Of a DNA stretch of 32,347 bases, positions 16,164 through 24,849 are shown in pieces. The translations under genes and the position numbers were made by a program. Numbering within the stretch: position 1 is the stretch's first letter; each line of letters begins with the position of its first letter. The stretch comes from Kocuria rhizophila (GTDB taxonomy: Bacteria > Actinomycetota > Actinomycetes > Actinomycetales > Micrococcaceae): positions 1 to 32,347 of the forward strand of contig NZ_RCOM01000018.1 of the NCBI RefSeq assembly GCF_003667225.1, in the 5' to 3' direction. The notes beneath the pieces are model-generated. The model saw only the letters and a list, made by a program, of their open reading frames with translations. It was not told where the DNA came from and did not search any database.

Positions 16164-17483
16164 TCAGGGGCGCGGCTCGTCCCCGCTCACCAGGGTCCCG
16201 GCGACCACCGTGGCCTCGCAGCGGGGCAGCCGGGCATCGTCGAGCGCGGGCAGCACGGGTGTGCGAGCCCGCGGGTCCGTGCTCCACGAGGATCCCGTCC
16301 CCTCGGCCTGCTGCACCATAACGGACTCCGCATCCCAGACCGCGAGGGTCGCTTCCGATCCCGGCGCGAGCTGCCCCGCCAGCGGGGCCGCTCCGGGCTG
16401 GACGCGCCAGGCGCCGCGGGTCAGGGCCAGGAAGGCGGCCCGCGCCGAGGTCCGCAGCCGCTCGTGGGGTGCCTCCAGGGCGGTCTTCACGGCGGACCAG
16501 GGGTTCGCCGCGTCCGTCATCAGCGTCACGGGCACCCCCGCTCGAGAAAGTTCGCGCAGGGGCGCCACCCCGGCGTAACAGGACGCCGCGAGGCCAAGGG
16601 TCGCGAGCCGTTCGCACTGGGCGTCGTCGAGGCCTCCCACCCCCACGAGGCGGTGCCCGCGTGCCCGGAAGGCCCGCTGTCCCGTGCTGTCCTGCGCCTC
16701 GGCGGCCGCGTCCAGCAATGCGTGCACGCGTGCCCCGGCCGACGACACCGCCCCGCCCGCCGCCGTCTGCGCGGGGGACTCCACCGGCTCGGAGGCGTGC
16801 GGGAGGAGGAGGACCGCCTGCAGCCCGGCACGCGTGCAGGCCAGGAGGTGCTCGCGAGCTGCCGTGCGCAGCGAGTCCGTGTCGTCGAAGGCCGCGGCGT
16901 CGAATCCGAGCGTGGACGAGGGCAGCGTGGAGGGATCGAGGGCCTCCTCGGACGAGGCGGCCCTGATGAGGATGGGCAGAGACCGGACCCCGTCGGCCGC
17001 GACGCGTGCCGCCGCCTGGTCCAGTGCGCGGGGATCGCAGCTCACGAGCTCCACGGCTCCGTAGCCCTGGCAGGCACGGGGCAGCGCGTGCGGGGCCGGA
17101 ATGCCCTCGGCAGCTGGACAGGCCGGGACCCCCTCGGAAGCAGGGCGGGACGGTTCACCAGCGTTGGCAGCACCGTCGGCTCCGCCTCCATCGGCACTGC
17201 CCTGGGCGGCGGCACCCGCGGTGTCCTCGCACCGGTTGTCCATGCCGGATGTGCCGCGCTCCATCGGCGGTACGCGGTGGTGCCCCACGAACGCCGGGGT
17301 GACCACGGCCGCCCGCAGGTCCCCCGGGGTCACGTCCGGGCCCGCCATGGCCCGGGCGGCGTCGTCGGAACCGACCCACGCCACGGTGGGACCGGAGATG
17401 AGGATGGCCGTGGCGAACGGGTCCGCCGGAGAGTACACCGAGCCGTTGGTCCAGACACGGGTGCGGGATGGGGGTGCGGTCAC
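16164..17483 (-). CDS. Amidohydrolase-like protein with unclear metal site
   Basis: The 439-residue chain has the general plan of the amidohydrolase superfamily. There is an N-terminal beta-sandwich strand (RVWTNGSVYSP, then GPTVAWVGSDDAARAM) and a strand leading to where HxH should be (AAVVTPAFVGHHRVPP). A late TDAANPWSAVKTALEAP follows, with the C-terminal return of the sandwich (LAPGSEATLAVWDAESVMV). The HxH metal motif reads GHHR, residues ~73-140 are Gly/Ala/Pro-rich low complexity, and no clear later His ligands stand out. It may be an inactive or diverged paralogue. The start GTG 17483 has AGGGA upstream. It sits 49 nt after the helY stop; similar proteins occur near helY and ppm in related actinobacteria (recollection, not checked). 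Confidence 0.7.
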   Translation of the reverse strand: MTAPPSRTRVWTNGSVYSPADPFATAILISGPTVAWVGSDDAARAMAGPDVTPGDLRAAVVTPAFVGHHRVPPMERGTSGMDNRCEDTAGAAAQGSADGGGADGAANAGEPSRPASEGVPACPAAEGIPAPHALPRACQGYGAVELVSCDPRALDQAAARVAADGVRSLPILIRAASSEEALDPSTLPSSTLGFDAAAFDDTDSLRTAAREHLLACTRAGLQAVLLLPHASEPVESPAQTAAGGAVSSAGARVHALLDAAAEAQDSTGQRAFRARGHRLVGVGGLDDAQCERLATLGLAASCYAGVAPLRELSRAGVPVTLMTDAANPWSAVKTALEAPHERLRTSARAAFLALTRGAWRVQPGAAPLAGQLAPGSEATLAVWDAESVMVQQAEGTGSSWSTDPRARTPVLPALDDARLPRCEATVVAGTLVSGDEPRP

Positions 17484-17532
17484 GTGATTCCCTTCGGTCC
17501 GGCGCGGAGGGTGGCCCGGCGCCGGATGCTGG

Positions 17533-20361
17533 TTACTGTTCGAAGACGCTGTACTCGACCACGCCGCGGCGCACGGACTCGATGGCCTCGTGGGCCGTGT
17601 CCCGCAGCGCGGGGTCCAGCCCGTGCACGCCGCGCAGCTGGTCCAGGACGTCGATGGTCTGCTTGGCCCAGCGGACGAAGTCACCGGCCGCGAGGTCGGT
17701 GCCCGTGAGGGTCCGCGTGAGGGTCGCCCCGCGCGCCCAGCGGTGCATGGCCTCCGCGAGTCCCAGCTCGGGGGCCGCGGTGACGGGCAGCCGGTGCTCG
17801 GCCTCCTGGGCGCAGAGCACGGACCAGTTGTGCAGCAGGGTCTGGACGGCGGCGTCCATGTGGGCGGTGGGCAGCTGGGGGCGCGCCCCCTGGTCCTCCC
17901 GCCGGGGCTGGTACACCAGGGCCGTCATGACCCCGGCGAGTCCGGGGGCGTCCAGACCGTCCAGGAAGCCGTCTCGCAGGGAGAGCGCAAGCAGCAGGTC
18001 ACGCTCGCCGTACAGACGCCGCAGCTGCTCTCCCGCGGCGGTGGGCTGCAGCTGCCCGGACTCGTCCTCCCGGAGGTAGGCGAAGTGCGAGAGCACCGCG
18101 CACACGCGGTCGAACGTTGCCGCGATGCTGCCCGTGCGCCCGGCGATCTGCCGGCGCAGGCCCTCGGTCTCCTTCTCCAGCTTCCACGCGCGTTCGGCCC
18201 AGCGGGCGTGGTTCTCCCGGTCCGAGCAGCCGTGGCACGGGTGCGCCCGCAGCCGGCGCCGCAGGTCCTCGATGCGGTGGTCCCGTGCGGAGGTGCCGCG
18301 GTCGAAGCGGATGGAGTGGCCCCCGGACCCGGCCCGGGCGGGGCGGTGCTCCCGCAGCGCGGCCCGCACCGTGGAGGCCAGGTCCTTGCGCTCCTGGGGC
18401 GACTTGCCCGAGAAGTTCTTGGGGATCCGGATCCGGGACTCCGGCTGCAGGGAGCCGTCGAGGTCGTTGACGCCCACGCGACGCAGCTTGCCGTCGACCG
18501 TGAGGATGTGCGGCCGGGGGTCGAACGGGTGGGCGTCCGCCCGCAGCACCACGGCCCAGCCCGCGTTGCGGCCCTGGGGGATGTCGATCACGTCGCCCGG
18601 CAGCAGGTCCTGCAGGGCCACGGCGGCGTCGTTGCGCTCCCGTGCGGTGCGGGACCTGCTCGCGGACTTCTCCTCGGCGGCGAGCTCGCGGCGCAGCGCG
18701 GCGTACTCCCCGAAGTCCCCCAGGTGGCAGTCCATGGCCTCGCGGTAGGCCGCCAGGGTCTTCTCCTGGGAGCGCACACGCCGGGCGATGCCCACCACGG
18801 AGCGGTCGGCCTGGAACTGGGCGAACGAGGTCTCCAGGATCGAGCGCGAGCGCTTGGCCCCGTAGCGCGCGATCAGGTTGGTGGACATGTTGTACGTGGG
18901 ACGGAAGCTCGAGTTCAGGGGGTAGGTCCGGGTGGACGCGAGCCCCGCGACGGACTGGGGATTCATGCCGTCGCGCCACAGCACCACGGCGTGGCCCTCG
19001 ACGTCGATGCCCCGCCGGCCAGCGCGACCCGTGAGCTGGGTGTACTCCCCCGGGGTGATGTCCACACGGGCCTCGCCGTTGAACTTGTCCAGCCGTTCGA
19101 GCACCACGGAGCGGGCGGGCATGTTGATCCCCAGCGCCAGGGTCTCGGTGGCGAAGACGGCCTTGATCAGCCCCTCCGAGAACAGCTGCTCCACCACTTC
19201 CTTGAACACCGGCAGCATGCCGGCGTGGTGGGCGGAGACACCGCGGATCAGCCCGTGGTACCAGTCCTCGTAGTTCAGCGCCGCGAGGTCCGCGGTGGAC
19301 ATGTGCGCGGTGGCCTCCGCCGCGTAGGCCTTGATGGTGCGCTGCTCCTGGGGCGTGGTGAGCCACAGGTCCGCGGCCACGCACTGGCCCACGGCGGCGT
19401 CGCACCCGGCACGGGAGAAGATGAAGGTGATGGCGGGCAGCAGCGCCTCCGCGTCCAGCCTGCGCAGCAGGTGCGGGCGGGAGATCCGGTCTTGACGGCC
19501 GGTGCGCGGCTCCTGCCGGTGCCCGCCGCCGCGGCGGCGGTTGCGGTGTCCCGGGCCCCGGCCCCCGGAACGCCCGCCACGGGGATGCTGGGTGCGGAAG
19601 AGCCGCAGCAGCTCGGGGTTCACCGCGGGCTCGTCCCGGTGCTTGTCCGAGTGGCGCTGGGCTGCCTCCTCCACCGTGGTGTCGTCGACGAACAGGTCCA
19701 TCAGCTGCGGCCCCACCTGAACGTGCTGCCACAGCGGGACAGGGCGGTGCTCGGAGACCACCACGTCCGTGCTGCCGCGGACGTCGTCCAACCACGCGCC
19801 GAACTCCTCCGCGTTGGAGACGGTGGCGGACAGGGACACCAGCTGCACGTGCTCCGGGAGGTGGATGATGACCTCTTCCCACACCGCGCCCCGGAAGCGG
19901 TCCGCGAGGTAGTGGACCTCGTCCATGACCACGAATCCCAGGTTGCTGAGCGTGGCCGAGCCGCCGTAGAGCATGTTGCGCAGCACCTCGGTGGTCATGA
20001 CCACCACGTCCGCCTCGGAGTTCACGGACGTGTCCCCCGTGAGCAGACCCACGCGCTCGGAGCCCCAGCGGCGGGAGAACTCATGGAACTTCTGGTTGCT
20101 CAGCGCCTTGATGGGCGTGGTGTAGAACGCCTTCTTCCCCTGCTGCAGGGCCAGGTGGATGGCGAACTCCCCCACCACGGTCTTGCCCGCACCCGTGGGA
20201 GCGGCCACGAGCACGCCCCGCCCCTCCTCCAGGGCCCTGCACCCCTGGAGCTGGAACGGGTCCAGCTCGAAGTCCAGGGTGTGCTCGAAGGCCGAGAGTT
20301 CGGTGCTGGCGTGGGCCGCGCGAGCCTTGGCGGCCGTGTACCGGTCGGCGGGGGAAGACAT
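17533..20361 (-). CDS. helY: HelY-type superfamily 2 (Ski2/Mtr4-like) RNA helicase
   Basis: This DExH-box helicase of 942 residues belongs to the actinobacterial HelY group, related to Ski2/Mtr4. Motifs in order are Walker A APTGAGKT (54-61), TTPIKALSNQK, TGD, DEVH (147-150), SAT in SLSATVSN, TFIFSRAGC, and ATETLALGINMPARSVV. The QxxGRAGR motif appears as QLTGRAGRRGID. A C-terminal arch/DSHCT-type region follows. Residues ~259-290 form an Arg/Gly-rich insertion that looks disordered and RNA-binding. The likely role is RNA unwinding or turnover (inference). ATG 20361 is 61 nt past the tatC stop, in the tat-helY order known in mycobacteria. Confidence 0.93.
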   Translation of the reverse strand: MSSPADRYTAAKARAAHASTELSAFEHTLDFELDPFQLQGCRALEEGRGVLVAAPTGAGKTVVGEFAIHLALQQGKKAFYTTPIKALSNQKFHEFSRRWGSERVGLLTGDTSVNSEADVVVMTTEVLRNMLYGGSATLSNLGFVVMDEVHYLADRFRGAVWEEVIIHLPEHVQLVSLSATVSNAEEFGAWLDDVRGSTDVVVSEHRPVPLWQHVQVGPQLMDLFVDDTTVEEAAQRHSDKHRDEPAVNPELLRLFRTQHPRGGRSGGRGPGHRNRRRGGGHRQEPRTGRQDRISRPHLLRRLDAEALLPAITFIFSRAGCDAAVGQCVAADLWLTTPQEQRTIKAYAAEATAHMSTADLAALNYEDWYHGLIRGVSAHHAGMLPVFKEVVEQLFSEGLIKAVFATETLALGINMPARSVVLERLDKFNGEARVDITPGEYTQLTGRAGRRGIDVEGHAVVLWRDGMNPQSVAGLASTRTYPLNSSFRPTYNMSTNLIARYGAKRSRSILETSFAQFQADRSVVGIARRVRSQEKTLAAYREAMDCHLGDFGEYAALRRELAAEEKSASRSRTARERNDAAVALQDLLPGDVIDIPQGRNAGWAVVLRADAHPFDPRPHILTVDGKLRRVGVNDLDGSLQPESRIRIPKNFSGKSPQERKDLASTVRAALREHRPARAGSGGHSIRFDRGTSARDHRIEDLRRRLRAHPCHGCSDRENHARWAERAWKLEKETEGLRRQIAGRTGSIAATFDRVCAVLSHFAYLREDESGQLQPTAAGEQLRRLYGERDLLLALSLRDGFLDGLDAPGLAGVMTALVYQPRREDQGARPQLPTAHMDAAVQTLLHNWSVLCAQEAEHRLPVTAAPELGLAEAMHRWARGATLTRTLTGTDLAAGDFVRWAKQTIDVLDQLRGVHGLDPALRDTAHEAIESVRRGVVEYSVFEQ

Positions 20362-20422
20362 GGCTCCAGCCTACGCGGTGGCCCAGACACCCTCGACGCC
20401 GCGACGGGTCCCGTGGGAGCGC

Positions 20423-21334
20423 TCAGCCCTCCACGGCGGTGCTGCCCAGGGAGCGCAACTCCTCCGCCGAGGTTCCGCGGTCGGCACTCGCCCCCGTGGC
20501 CTCGGCCTGCCGCGCCTGGCGCCTGGCCTTGCGCCGGTCCAGGTAGAGGCACAGCCCGGCGGCCACGAAGAACAGTGCGAGCAGCGGCACGGCCAGGTAC
20601 ACCATGGTGATGGGGTCCGGACCCGGTGCCGCCATGGCCGCGATCACGAGCACGATCACCACCACAATCCGCCAGGACTTGATCACGGAGCGCCCGGAGA
20701 GCAGGCCCATCATGTTGAGCCCCACCAGCAGGACCGGGATCACGCACGAGATGCCGAACGTGAGGATGAGCTGGAGGAAGAACCGCAGGTAGGTTCCGGC
20801 CTCCACGAAGTTGGCGCCGCCCTCGGGGGTGAACGCCGTGAGGGCGTAGACCGCGGTGGGCAGGGTGATGATGGCGATCGCGCAGCCGCCCAGGAACAGG
20901 GGGATGGCCGCTGCCAGGAAGCCCAGGGCGTAGCGGCGCTCCTTCTTGTGCAGCGCCGGGGTGATGAACGCCCACAGCTGGTAGAGCCACACGGGTGAGG
21001 CGATGATGAGCCCCAGCACGATGGAGACCTCGACCATGGTGTTGAAGGAGCCGCCCACCGAGGAGTAGTTGATGGTGGCGGTGCGCCCGGACTCGGCGAG
21101 GCGCTGCAGCGGTTCCGTGATGTACCGCATGAACGGCTCGTACACCATGAATCCGAGCACGGCCCCCACCACGGTGGCCGCCGCGGACTTGAACAGCCGG
21201 TTGCGGAACTCCCTCAGGTGCTCCTTGAGGGCCATCTGGGCCTGGGGGTTGTGCCGACGGGACGTGACCTTGCGGCGGTCGCGGCGCGATGGACGCGCGG
21301 CGCGTGCCGGGGTCTCGGAGTCCGTGCTGGACAT
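20423..21334 (-). CDS. tatC: Twin-arginine translocase subunit TatC
   Basis: TatC is the six-helix receptor for twin-arginine signal peptides in the membrane. The conserved N-terminal segment MALKEHLREFRNRLFK precedes the first helix. Other family marks are EVSIVLGLIIASPVWLYQLWAFITPAL, KKERRYALGF, the FTPEGG loop, LTFGISCVIPVLL and APGPDPITMVYLAVPLLALF. There is a ~45-residue basic N-terminal extension and a charged C-terminal tail (RRKARRQARQAE). ATG 21334 was chosen because an AGGGA site precedes it. The open frame to 21397 is unlikely. It follows tatA by about 108 nt. Confidence 0.97.
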   Translation of the reverse strand: MSSTDSETPARAARPSRRDRRKVTSRRHNPQAQMALKEHLREFRNRLFKSAAATVVGAVLGFMVYEPFMRYITEPLQRLAESGRTATINYSSVGGSFNTMVEVSIVLGLIIASPVWLYQLWAFITPALHKKERRYALGFLAAAIPLFLGGCAIAIITLPTAVYALTAFTPEGGANFVEAGTYLRFFLQLILTFGISCVIPVLLVGLNMMGLLSGRSVIKSWRIVVVIVLVIAAMAAPGPDPITMVYLAVPLLALFFVAAGLCLYLDRRKARRQARQAEATGASADRGTSAEELRSLGSTAVEG

Positions 21335-21442
21335 GGGTCCCTGCCTTCTCTGCCGGGCCGCCCACCCGGGCTGCCGGAGCGTTCTGGTCATGCACACGGG
21401 GACGAGCCGTGCGGCCCGGCCCGTGTCCTGTGAGGCCGCGCC

Positions 21443-21778
21443 TCAGGCGGTGGGCCGCTGGTTCTGGTCCACCACGGGTGCCTGCTGGGTGACCTGGGGC
21501 TGGACCGGTGCGGCCGGCTGGGCGGGGGCCTGCGGCTGCGCGGGAGCTGCCTGCTGGGCCGGGGCGCCGGCCACGGGCTGGCCGTCCGCGGCGGGCTGGC
21601 CGTTGACGGTCACGTTCGGGTCGTCGTCCTTCTTCATCTCCTTGACCTCGGACTTGAAGATGCGCATGGACTGGCCCAGGCTGCGCGCCATCCCGGGGAG
21701 CTTGGGCGCCCCGAAGAGCAGGAGGATGACCACGAGGATCAGCACGACGGTCACGGGACTGTCAAACAAGCGGCCCAT
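21443..21778 (-). CDS. tatA: Sec-independent translocase pore subunit TatA
   Basis: TatA oligomerises to form the Tat translocation path. The first residues form a membrane helix ([21 protein letters not shown]) with the FGxxKLP hinge, then an amphipathic helix ([19 protein letters not shown]). The remaining half is a Pro/Gln/Ala-rich tail (repeats of [11 protein letters not shown] type), common in actinobacterial TatA. ATG 21778 has AAAGGA 8 nt upstream. Its first 17 nt overlap the end of the upstream membrane-protein gene, so the two are translationally linked. Confidence 0.97.
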   Translation of the reverse strand: MGRLFDSPVTVVLILVVILLLFGAPKLPGMARSLGQSMRIFKSEVKEMKKDDDPNVTVNGQPAADGQPVAGAPAQQAAPAQPQAPAQPAAPVQPQVTQQAPVVDQNQRPTA

Positions 21779-22148
21779 TTCGGAGTCCTTTCTGTTCGGC
21801 TCGCAGGACGTCCCGGTAGCGCTGTGGCAGTCCCTGGGCGTCCTTGCGCTGCATCCGGCGGATGAGGCGAGCCGTCTGTCGTTGGTCCCGGCCGCTGCGG
21901 TACGCGGCGCGGGTGTCGTTCACCGGGGTGAACATGGCGGGTGGTGCGGGTGCGCGCAACGGCGCGGGCTGCCCCTGGGAGGCGGAGTTCCAGCGCTCCG
22001 AGAACTCGGTGGCGCTGCGCTCGAGCTCGTCCAGGGCAGGCACCACGTGCCGCGTGAGCAGCCGGTAGAGCAGTCCTGCGACGAATGCGGCGCTGGCCAG
22101 GACCACCACGGTCCACAGCACGATCCACATCCACCAGAGCATGCTCAT
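21762..22148 (-). CDS. Small membrane protein of unknown function linked to tatA
   Basis: About 128 residues: a Trp-rich start ([12 protein letters not shown]), one or two membrane segments ([20 protein letters not shown]), then a basic, probably cytosolic helix-rich part ([33 protein letters not shown]). I do not recognise a family. The start is ATG 22148 or the in-frame ATG 22142. A TATACT element ends 7 nt before ATG 22142, so a leaderless transcript beginning at the second ATG is plausible; no ribosome site is visible. The 3' end overlaps tatA by 17 nt, implying co-expression with the Tat system. Confidence 0.7.
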   Translation of the reverse strand: MSMLWWMWIVLWTVVVLASAAFVAGLLYRLLTRHVVPALDELERSATEFSERWNSASQGQPAPLRAPAPPAMFTPVNDTRAAYRSGRDQRQTARLIRRMQRKDAQGLPQRYRDVLRAEQKGLRNGPLV

Positions 22149-22149
22149 C

Positions 22150-22155
22150 AGTATA
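22150..22155 (-). promoter_or_regulatory. -10 element (TATACT) of the tat cluster
   Basis: On the minus strand TATACT matches the TANNNT -10 and lies 7 nt before ATG 22142 of the small membrane protein. No good -35 is seen at 16-18 nt. It would place the tatA-tatC cluster under its own promoter, starting just past the pafBC stop. Confidence 0.4.
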
Positions 22156-22167
22156 GGCACCAGGGCG

Positions 22168-24387
22168 TCAGCTCGGCTGCGTGGTGCCGCCCGGACCACT
22201 GCTGTTCAGCCACTGTTCAACCGCGGCCACGGCCTCGGGCGGGGACACCACTCCCACGTGGCCGGCGTGGCGGGTGACCAGCGACGACAGGGCATCGAGC
22301 GTGGGGAAGTCCACCTCAGCCGCCACGAACTCCGGCAGCGGACGCGGTCCCCGGGGTGCCCTCGGCCGTGCCGCGCCCCCCGCCTGGGAGTTCGCCGAGG
22401 ACACCGTGGCAGCACCTTCGGCGGCCTCCCCGGATGCTCCGGCGGCCGCGGGTCCGTGGGTCGGGGCGAGCTCCGGCACAGAGACCTCCACGTAGCGCTT
22501 GGCGTGGTAGTGCTCCACGATCCACCGGCCCCGGCGGTCGGTGACCACCACGGCCTGCACGGGCCGCCGTTTGGCGGGCTGGATGCTCGAGCGCACCTCG
22601 GACTCCATGCGGGGGTGCGCCTCGGCCTCCCCCGCGTCCTCGCAGCCCACGATCCGGTCCGCCCGGAAGGTGCGCGGCCCGTTGGCCTGCAGGCACCACC
22701 CGCGCAGGTACTGGTGGCCGTCCGAGAAGATCATCCGCACCGGGTCCACGAGCCGCTCCGTGACCTCGTCGCGCGAAGCCACGAGGTAGCGCAGCCGCAC
22801 CCGCCGGCCCTCGGCGATCGCACGGCGCAGCTCGGCGACGAGGGCGCTGTCCCGCGGCTCCGCGGCGGCGTCGCCCTCCGGTGCGGCGAGGGCGTCCGCG
22901 AGCGGGAGGGCGTCCGCGGCCGTGGCGACCTTCTGCATGGCGGAGCGGACCACGCGGCTGTCGCCGCCGGGCACCGCCTGCAGGGTCTGCAGGCCCATGA
23001 GCAGGGCGCTCGCCTCGGGGACCGTGAGCCGCACCGGCTCGGAGAGCTCCTGTGCGTTGCCCAGGTAGATGTGGCCGTCGTCCCACGAGGCGTCGATGAG
23101 CTGGTCCGGGAGGTGCCCGGGGCGCCCGCACACGAACAGGGTCTGCAGGTCGTTGACCAGCTCGGCGTCCGTGATGCCGAAGTGCCGGGCCGTCTCCTCG
23201 AGCTCGGCGCCCTGGTGGGCGTAGACGTGGCGCACGATGTGCAGCAGCCGCGCGAGGTGGTGCTCGGTGCTGGCCTTGGCCGCGCCCTGGCGGCGCTGCT
23301 TGCCCCAGTGCACGGACACGCCGCCCATGCGGGCCTGGAACGCGCGGGCGTCCTCGAGCCTGCGGGCCACGGCCTCTGCGACCACGGCCTGGGTCTGCTC
23401 GTCCACGGTGCACGCGGCGTCCTCGGGCGCGGAGGAGGCGCGCGGGACCCACGCGTCCGGGCCGGCGGCGCACACGTGCTCGGCCGCAGACTCGGTGTCG
23501 TGGACGGCCAGCTCCACGGCGTCGAAGCCTTCGGGTGCCCGCCAGCACGACGCCGCCGCGGGCGTCGCGATCCGGCGCAGCAGCTGACCCGCGCCCTGCC
23601 TCACGAACACGACCACGCGCAGCTGCGGCGGCTGGCTGACCATCCGGGCCAGCTGCCCACCCATCGAGAAGTCGCGGGGCGGCTCGAACCCCTCGCGGGT
23701 CACCGCGACCTCGGAGATGATCCGTGAGAGACGGAACGTGCGCTGGGCACCCCGGTCCGTGTCCCAGCCCGCGAGGTACCACGCGCCGTAGCGCGAGCCC
23801 ACGCCCCACGGTTGCACGGTGCGCCGCGAGTAGGCCCCCGTGCGGTCCACGTAGTCGAAGCGCACGGTCCGGTGCGCGAGCACCGCCGAGAGCAGGGGCT
23901 CGAACGCGGGGTCCGCGACCGCCACGGTGGGCTGGACGTCCCGCCCGGGCGTGACCTCCGCACTGAGCGCGGGTTCGAGCTTGTCCAGGGCGCGCCGCGC
24001 GAGCCGGTCCTGGGCGGCGTCGTTCCAGGCGTCCGCGGCGACGGCGAGCACCGCCGACTCCTCCGCGCTGAAGCGCACCTCGGGGAGGTTGTAGGAGCCG
24101 CGGGGCACGCGGTAGCGCGGGGTCAGCTGGGCGTCGGAGGCCCAGGGGTCGTCGTCGGGGATCTCCTCGACCGGGTACCCCAGGGACCGCAGGTGGGCCT
24201 TGTCGCGCTCGAACATGCGCTCGAACGCGTCCTGGTTGCCCGCACGGTCGTAGCCGGGCACGATGGCGCGCAGCTGCTCGCGCGTGTAGCCGGACTCACG
24301 GTCCAGCAGCGCGATCAGCAGGTTCAGCAGACGCTCGGCGGACGCCGTGGTCGAACGGCGTGCCGCCTCGCCGGTGTGGCGCGGCAT
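22168..24387 (-). CDS. pafBC: Fused PafB-PafC WYL-domain transcription activator
   Basis: PafBC activates the LexA-independent DNA-damage response of actinobacteria, probably sensing single-stranded DNA through its WYL domains. Here both halves are one 739-residue chain. The PafB half has a winged helix (SAERLLNLLIALLDRESGYTR) and WYL domain (RFDYVDRTGAYSRRTV, WYLAGWDTDRG). The PafC half has a second winged helix (LARLLHIVRHVYAHQG) and WYL domain (VRLRYLVASRDEVTERLVDP, YLRGWCLQANG). In mycobacteria these are two genes, while a natural fusion is known in Arthrobacter. A Gly/Ala-rich linker lies near the C-terminus. ATG 24387 abuts the FKBP stop with no gap. PafBC lies close to pup and pafA, as in mycobacteria. 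Confidence 0.93.
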   Translation of the reverse strand: MPRHTGEAARRSTTASAERLLNLLIALLDRESGYTREQLRAIVPGYDRAGNQDAFERMFERDKAHLRSLGYPVEEIPDDDPWASDAQLTPRYRVPRGSYNLPEVRFSAEESAVLAVAADAWNDAAQDRLARRALDKLEPALSAEVTPGRDVQPTVAVADPAFEPLLSAVLAHRTVRFDYVDRTGAYSRRTVQPWGVGSRYGAWYLAGWDTDRGAQRTFRLSRIISEVAVTREGFEPPRDFSMGGQLARMVSQPPQLRVVVFVRQGAGQLLRRIATPAAASCWRAPEGFDAVELAVHDTESAAEHVCAAGPDAWVPRASSAPEDAACTVDEQTQAVVAEAVARRLEDARAFQARMGGVSVHWGKQRRQGAAKASTEHHLARLLHIVRHVYAHQGAELEETARHFGITDAELVNDLQTLFVCGRPGHLPDQLIDASWDDGHIYLGNAQELSEPVRLTVPEASALLMGLQTLQAVPGGDSRVVRSAMQKVATAADALPLADALAAPEGDAAAEPRDSALVAELRRAIAEGRRVRLRYLVASRDEVTERLVDPVRMIFSDGHQYLRGWCLQANGPRTFRADRIVGCEDAGEAEAHPRMESEVRSSIQPAKRRPVQAVVVTDRRGRWIVEHYHAKRYVEVSVPELAPTHGPAAAGASGEAAEGAATVSSANSQAGGAARPRAPRGPRPLPEFVAAEVDFPTLDALSSLVTRHAGHVGVVSPPEAVAAVEQWLNSSGPGGTTQPS

Positions 24388-24783
24388 TCAGCGGACGTCG
24401 AGCAGGTCCACCACGAAGATCAGGGCCTCGTCGGGGCCGATCTGCGCCCCCGCGCCGCGCTTGCCGTACGCCATCTCGGAGGGGATCTCCAGACGACGCC
24501 GCCCGCCCACCTTCATGCCCAGCAGACCCTGGTCCCAGCCCTGGATGACCTGGCCGATGCCCACCGTGAAGTCCAGGGGCTCGCCGCGGTTCCAGGAGGC
24601 GTCGAACTCCTCGCCGCCCGAGTAGGTGACACCCACGTAGTGGCAGGACACGGTGGCGCCGGGGGTGGCCTCCTTGCCCGCGCCCTGGATCTCGTCCACG
24701 ATCCGCAGCTCGGTGGGCACGGGGTCCTGGGGAAAGTCGACCTCGGGCTTGGAACGATCAAGCTTGCGCTGTCCGAATGACAC
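24388..24783 (-). CDS. FKBP-type peptidyl-prolyl cis-trans isomerase (cytosolic)
   Basis: This single-domain FKBP (131 residues) has the core motifs VSCHYVGVTYSGGEEFDASWNRG, FTVGIGQVIQGWDQGLLGMKVGGRR, IPSEMAYGKRGAG, and LIFVVDLLDV. Active-site aromatics (Tyr, Phe, Trp) are in place, so it should be active. No signal peptide is visible. The start is GTG 24783 with GAAAGG 8 nt upstream. It is the second of two adjacent FKBP genes and lies directly before pafBC. Confidence 0.94.
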   Translation of the reverse strand: MSFGQRKLDRSKPEVDFPQDPVPTELRIVDEIQGAGKEATPGATVSCHYVGVTYSGGEEFDASWNRGEPLDFTVGIGQVIQGWDQGLLGMKVGGRRRLEIPSEMAYGKRGAGAQIGPDEALIFVVDLLDVR

Positions 24784-24849
24784 GGGCTCTACCTTTCGTC
24801 GAGGACCCCGGCGGTGCGGGGCGTTGCCGAGGGCCTAGTGTAGCGCCCC

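Noticed and set aside
17590-20610. 1006-residue open frame on the plus strand
   Set aside because: It lies antisense to helY, whose motifs are unmistakable; the translation is Gly/Val/Arg/His-rich with no domain, typical of high-GC shadow frames.
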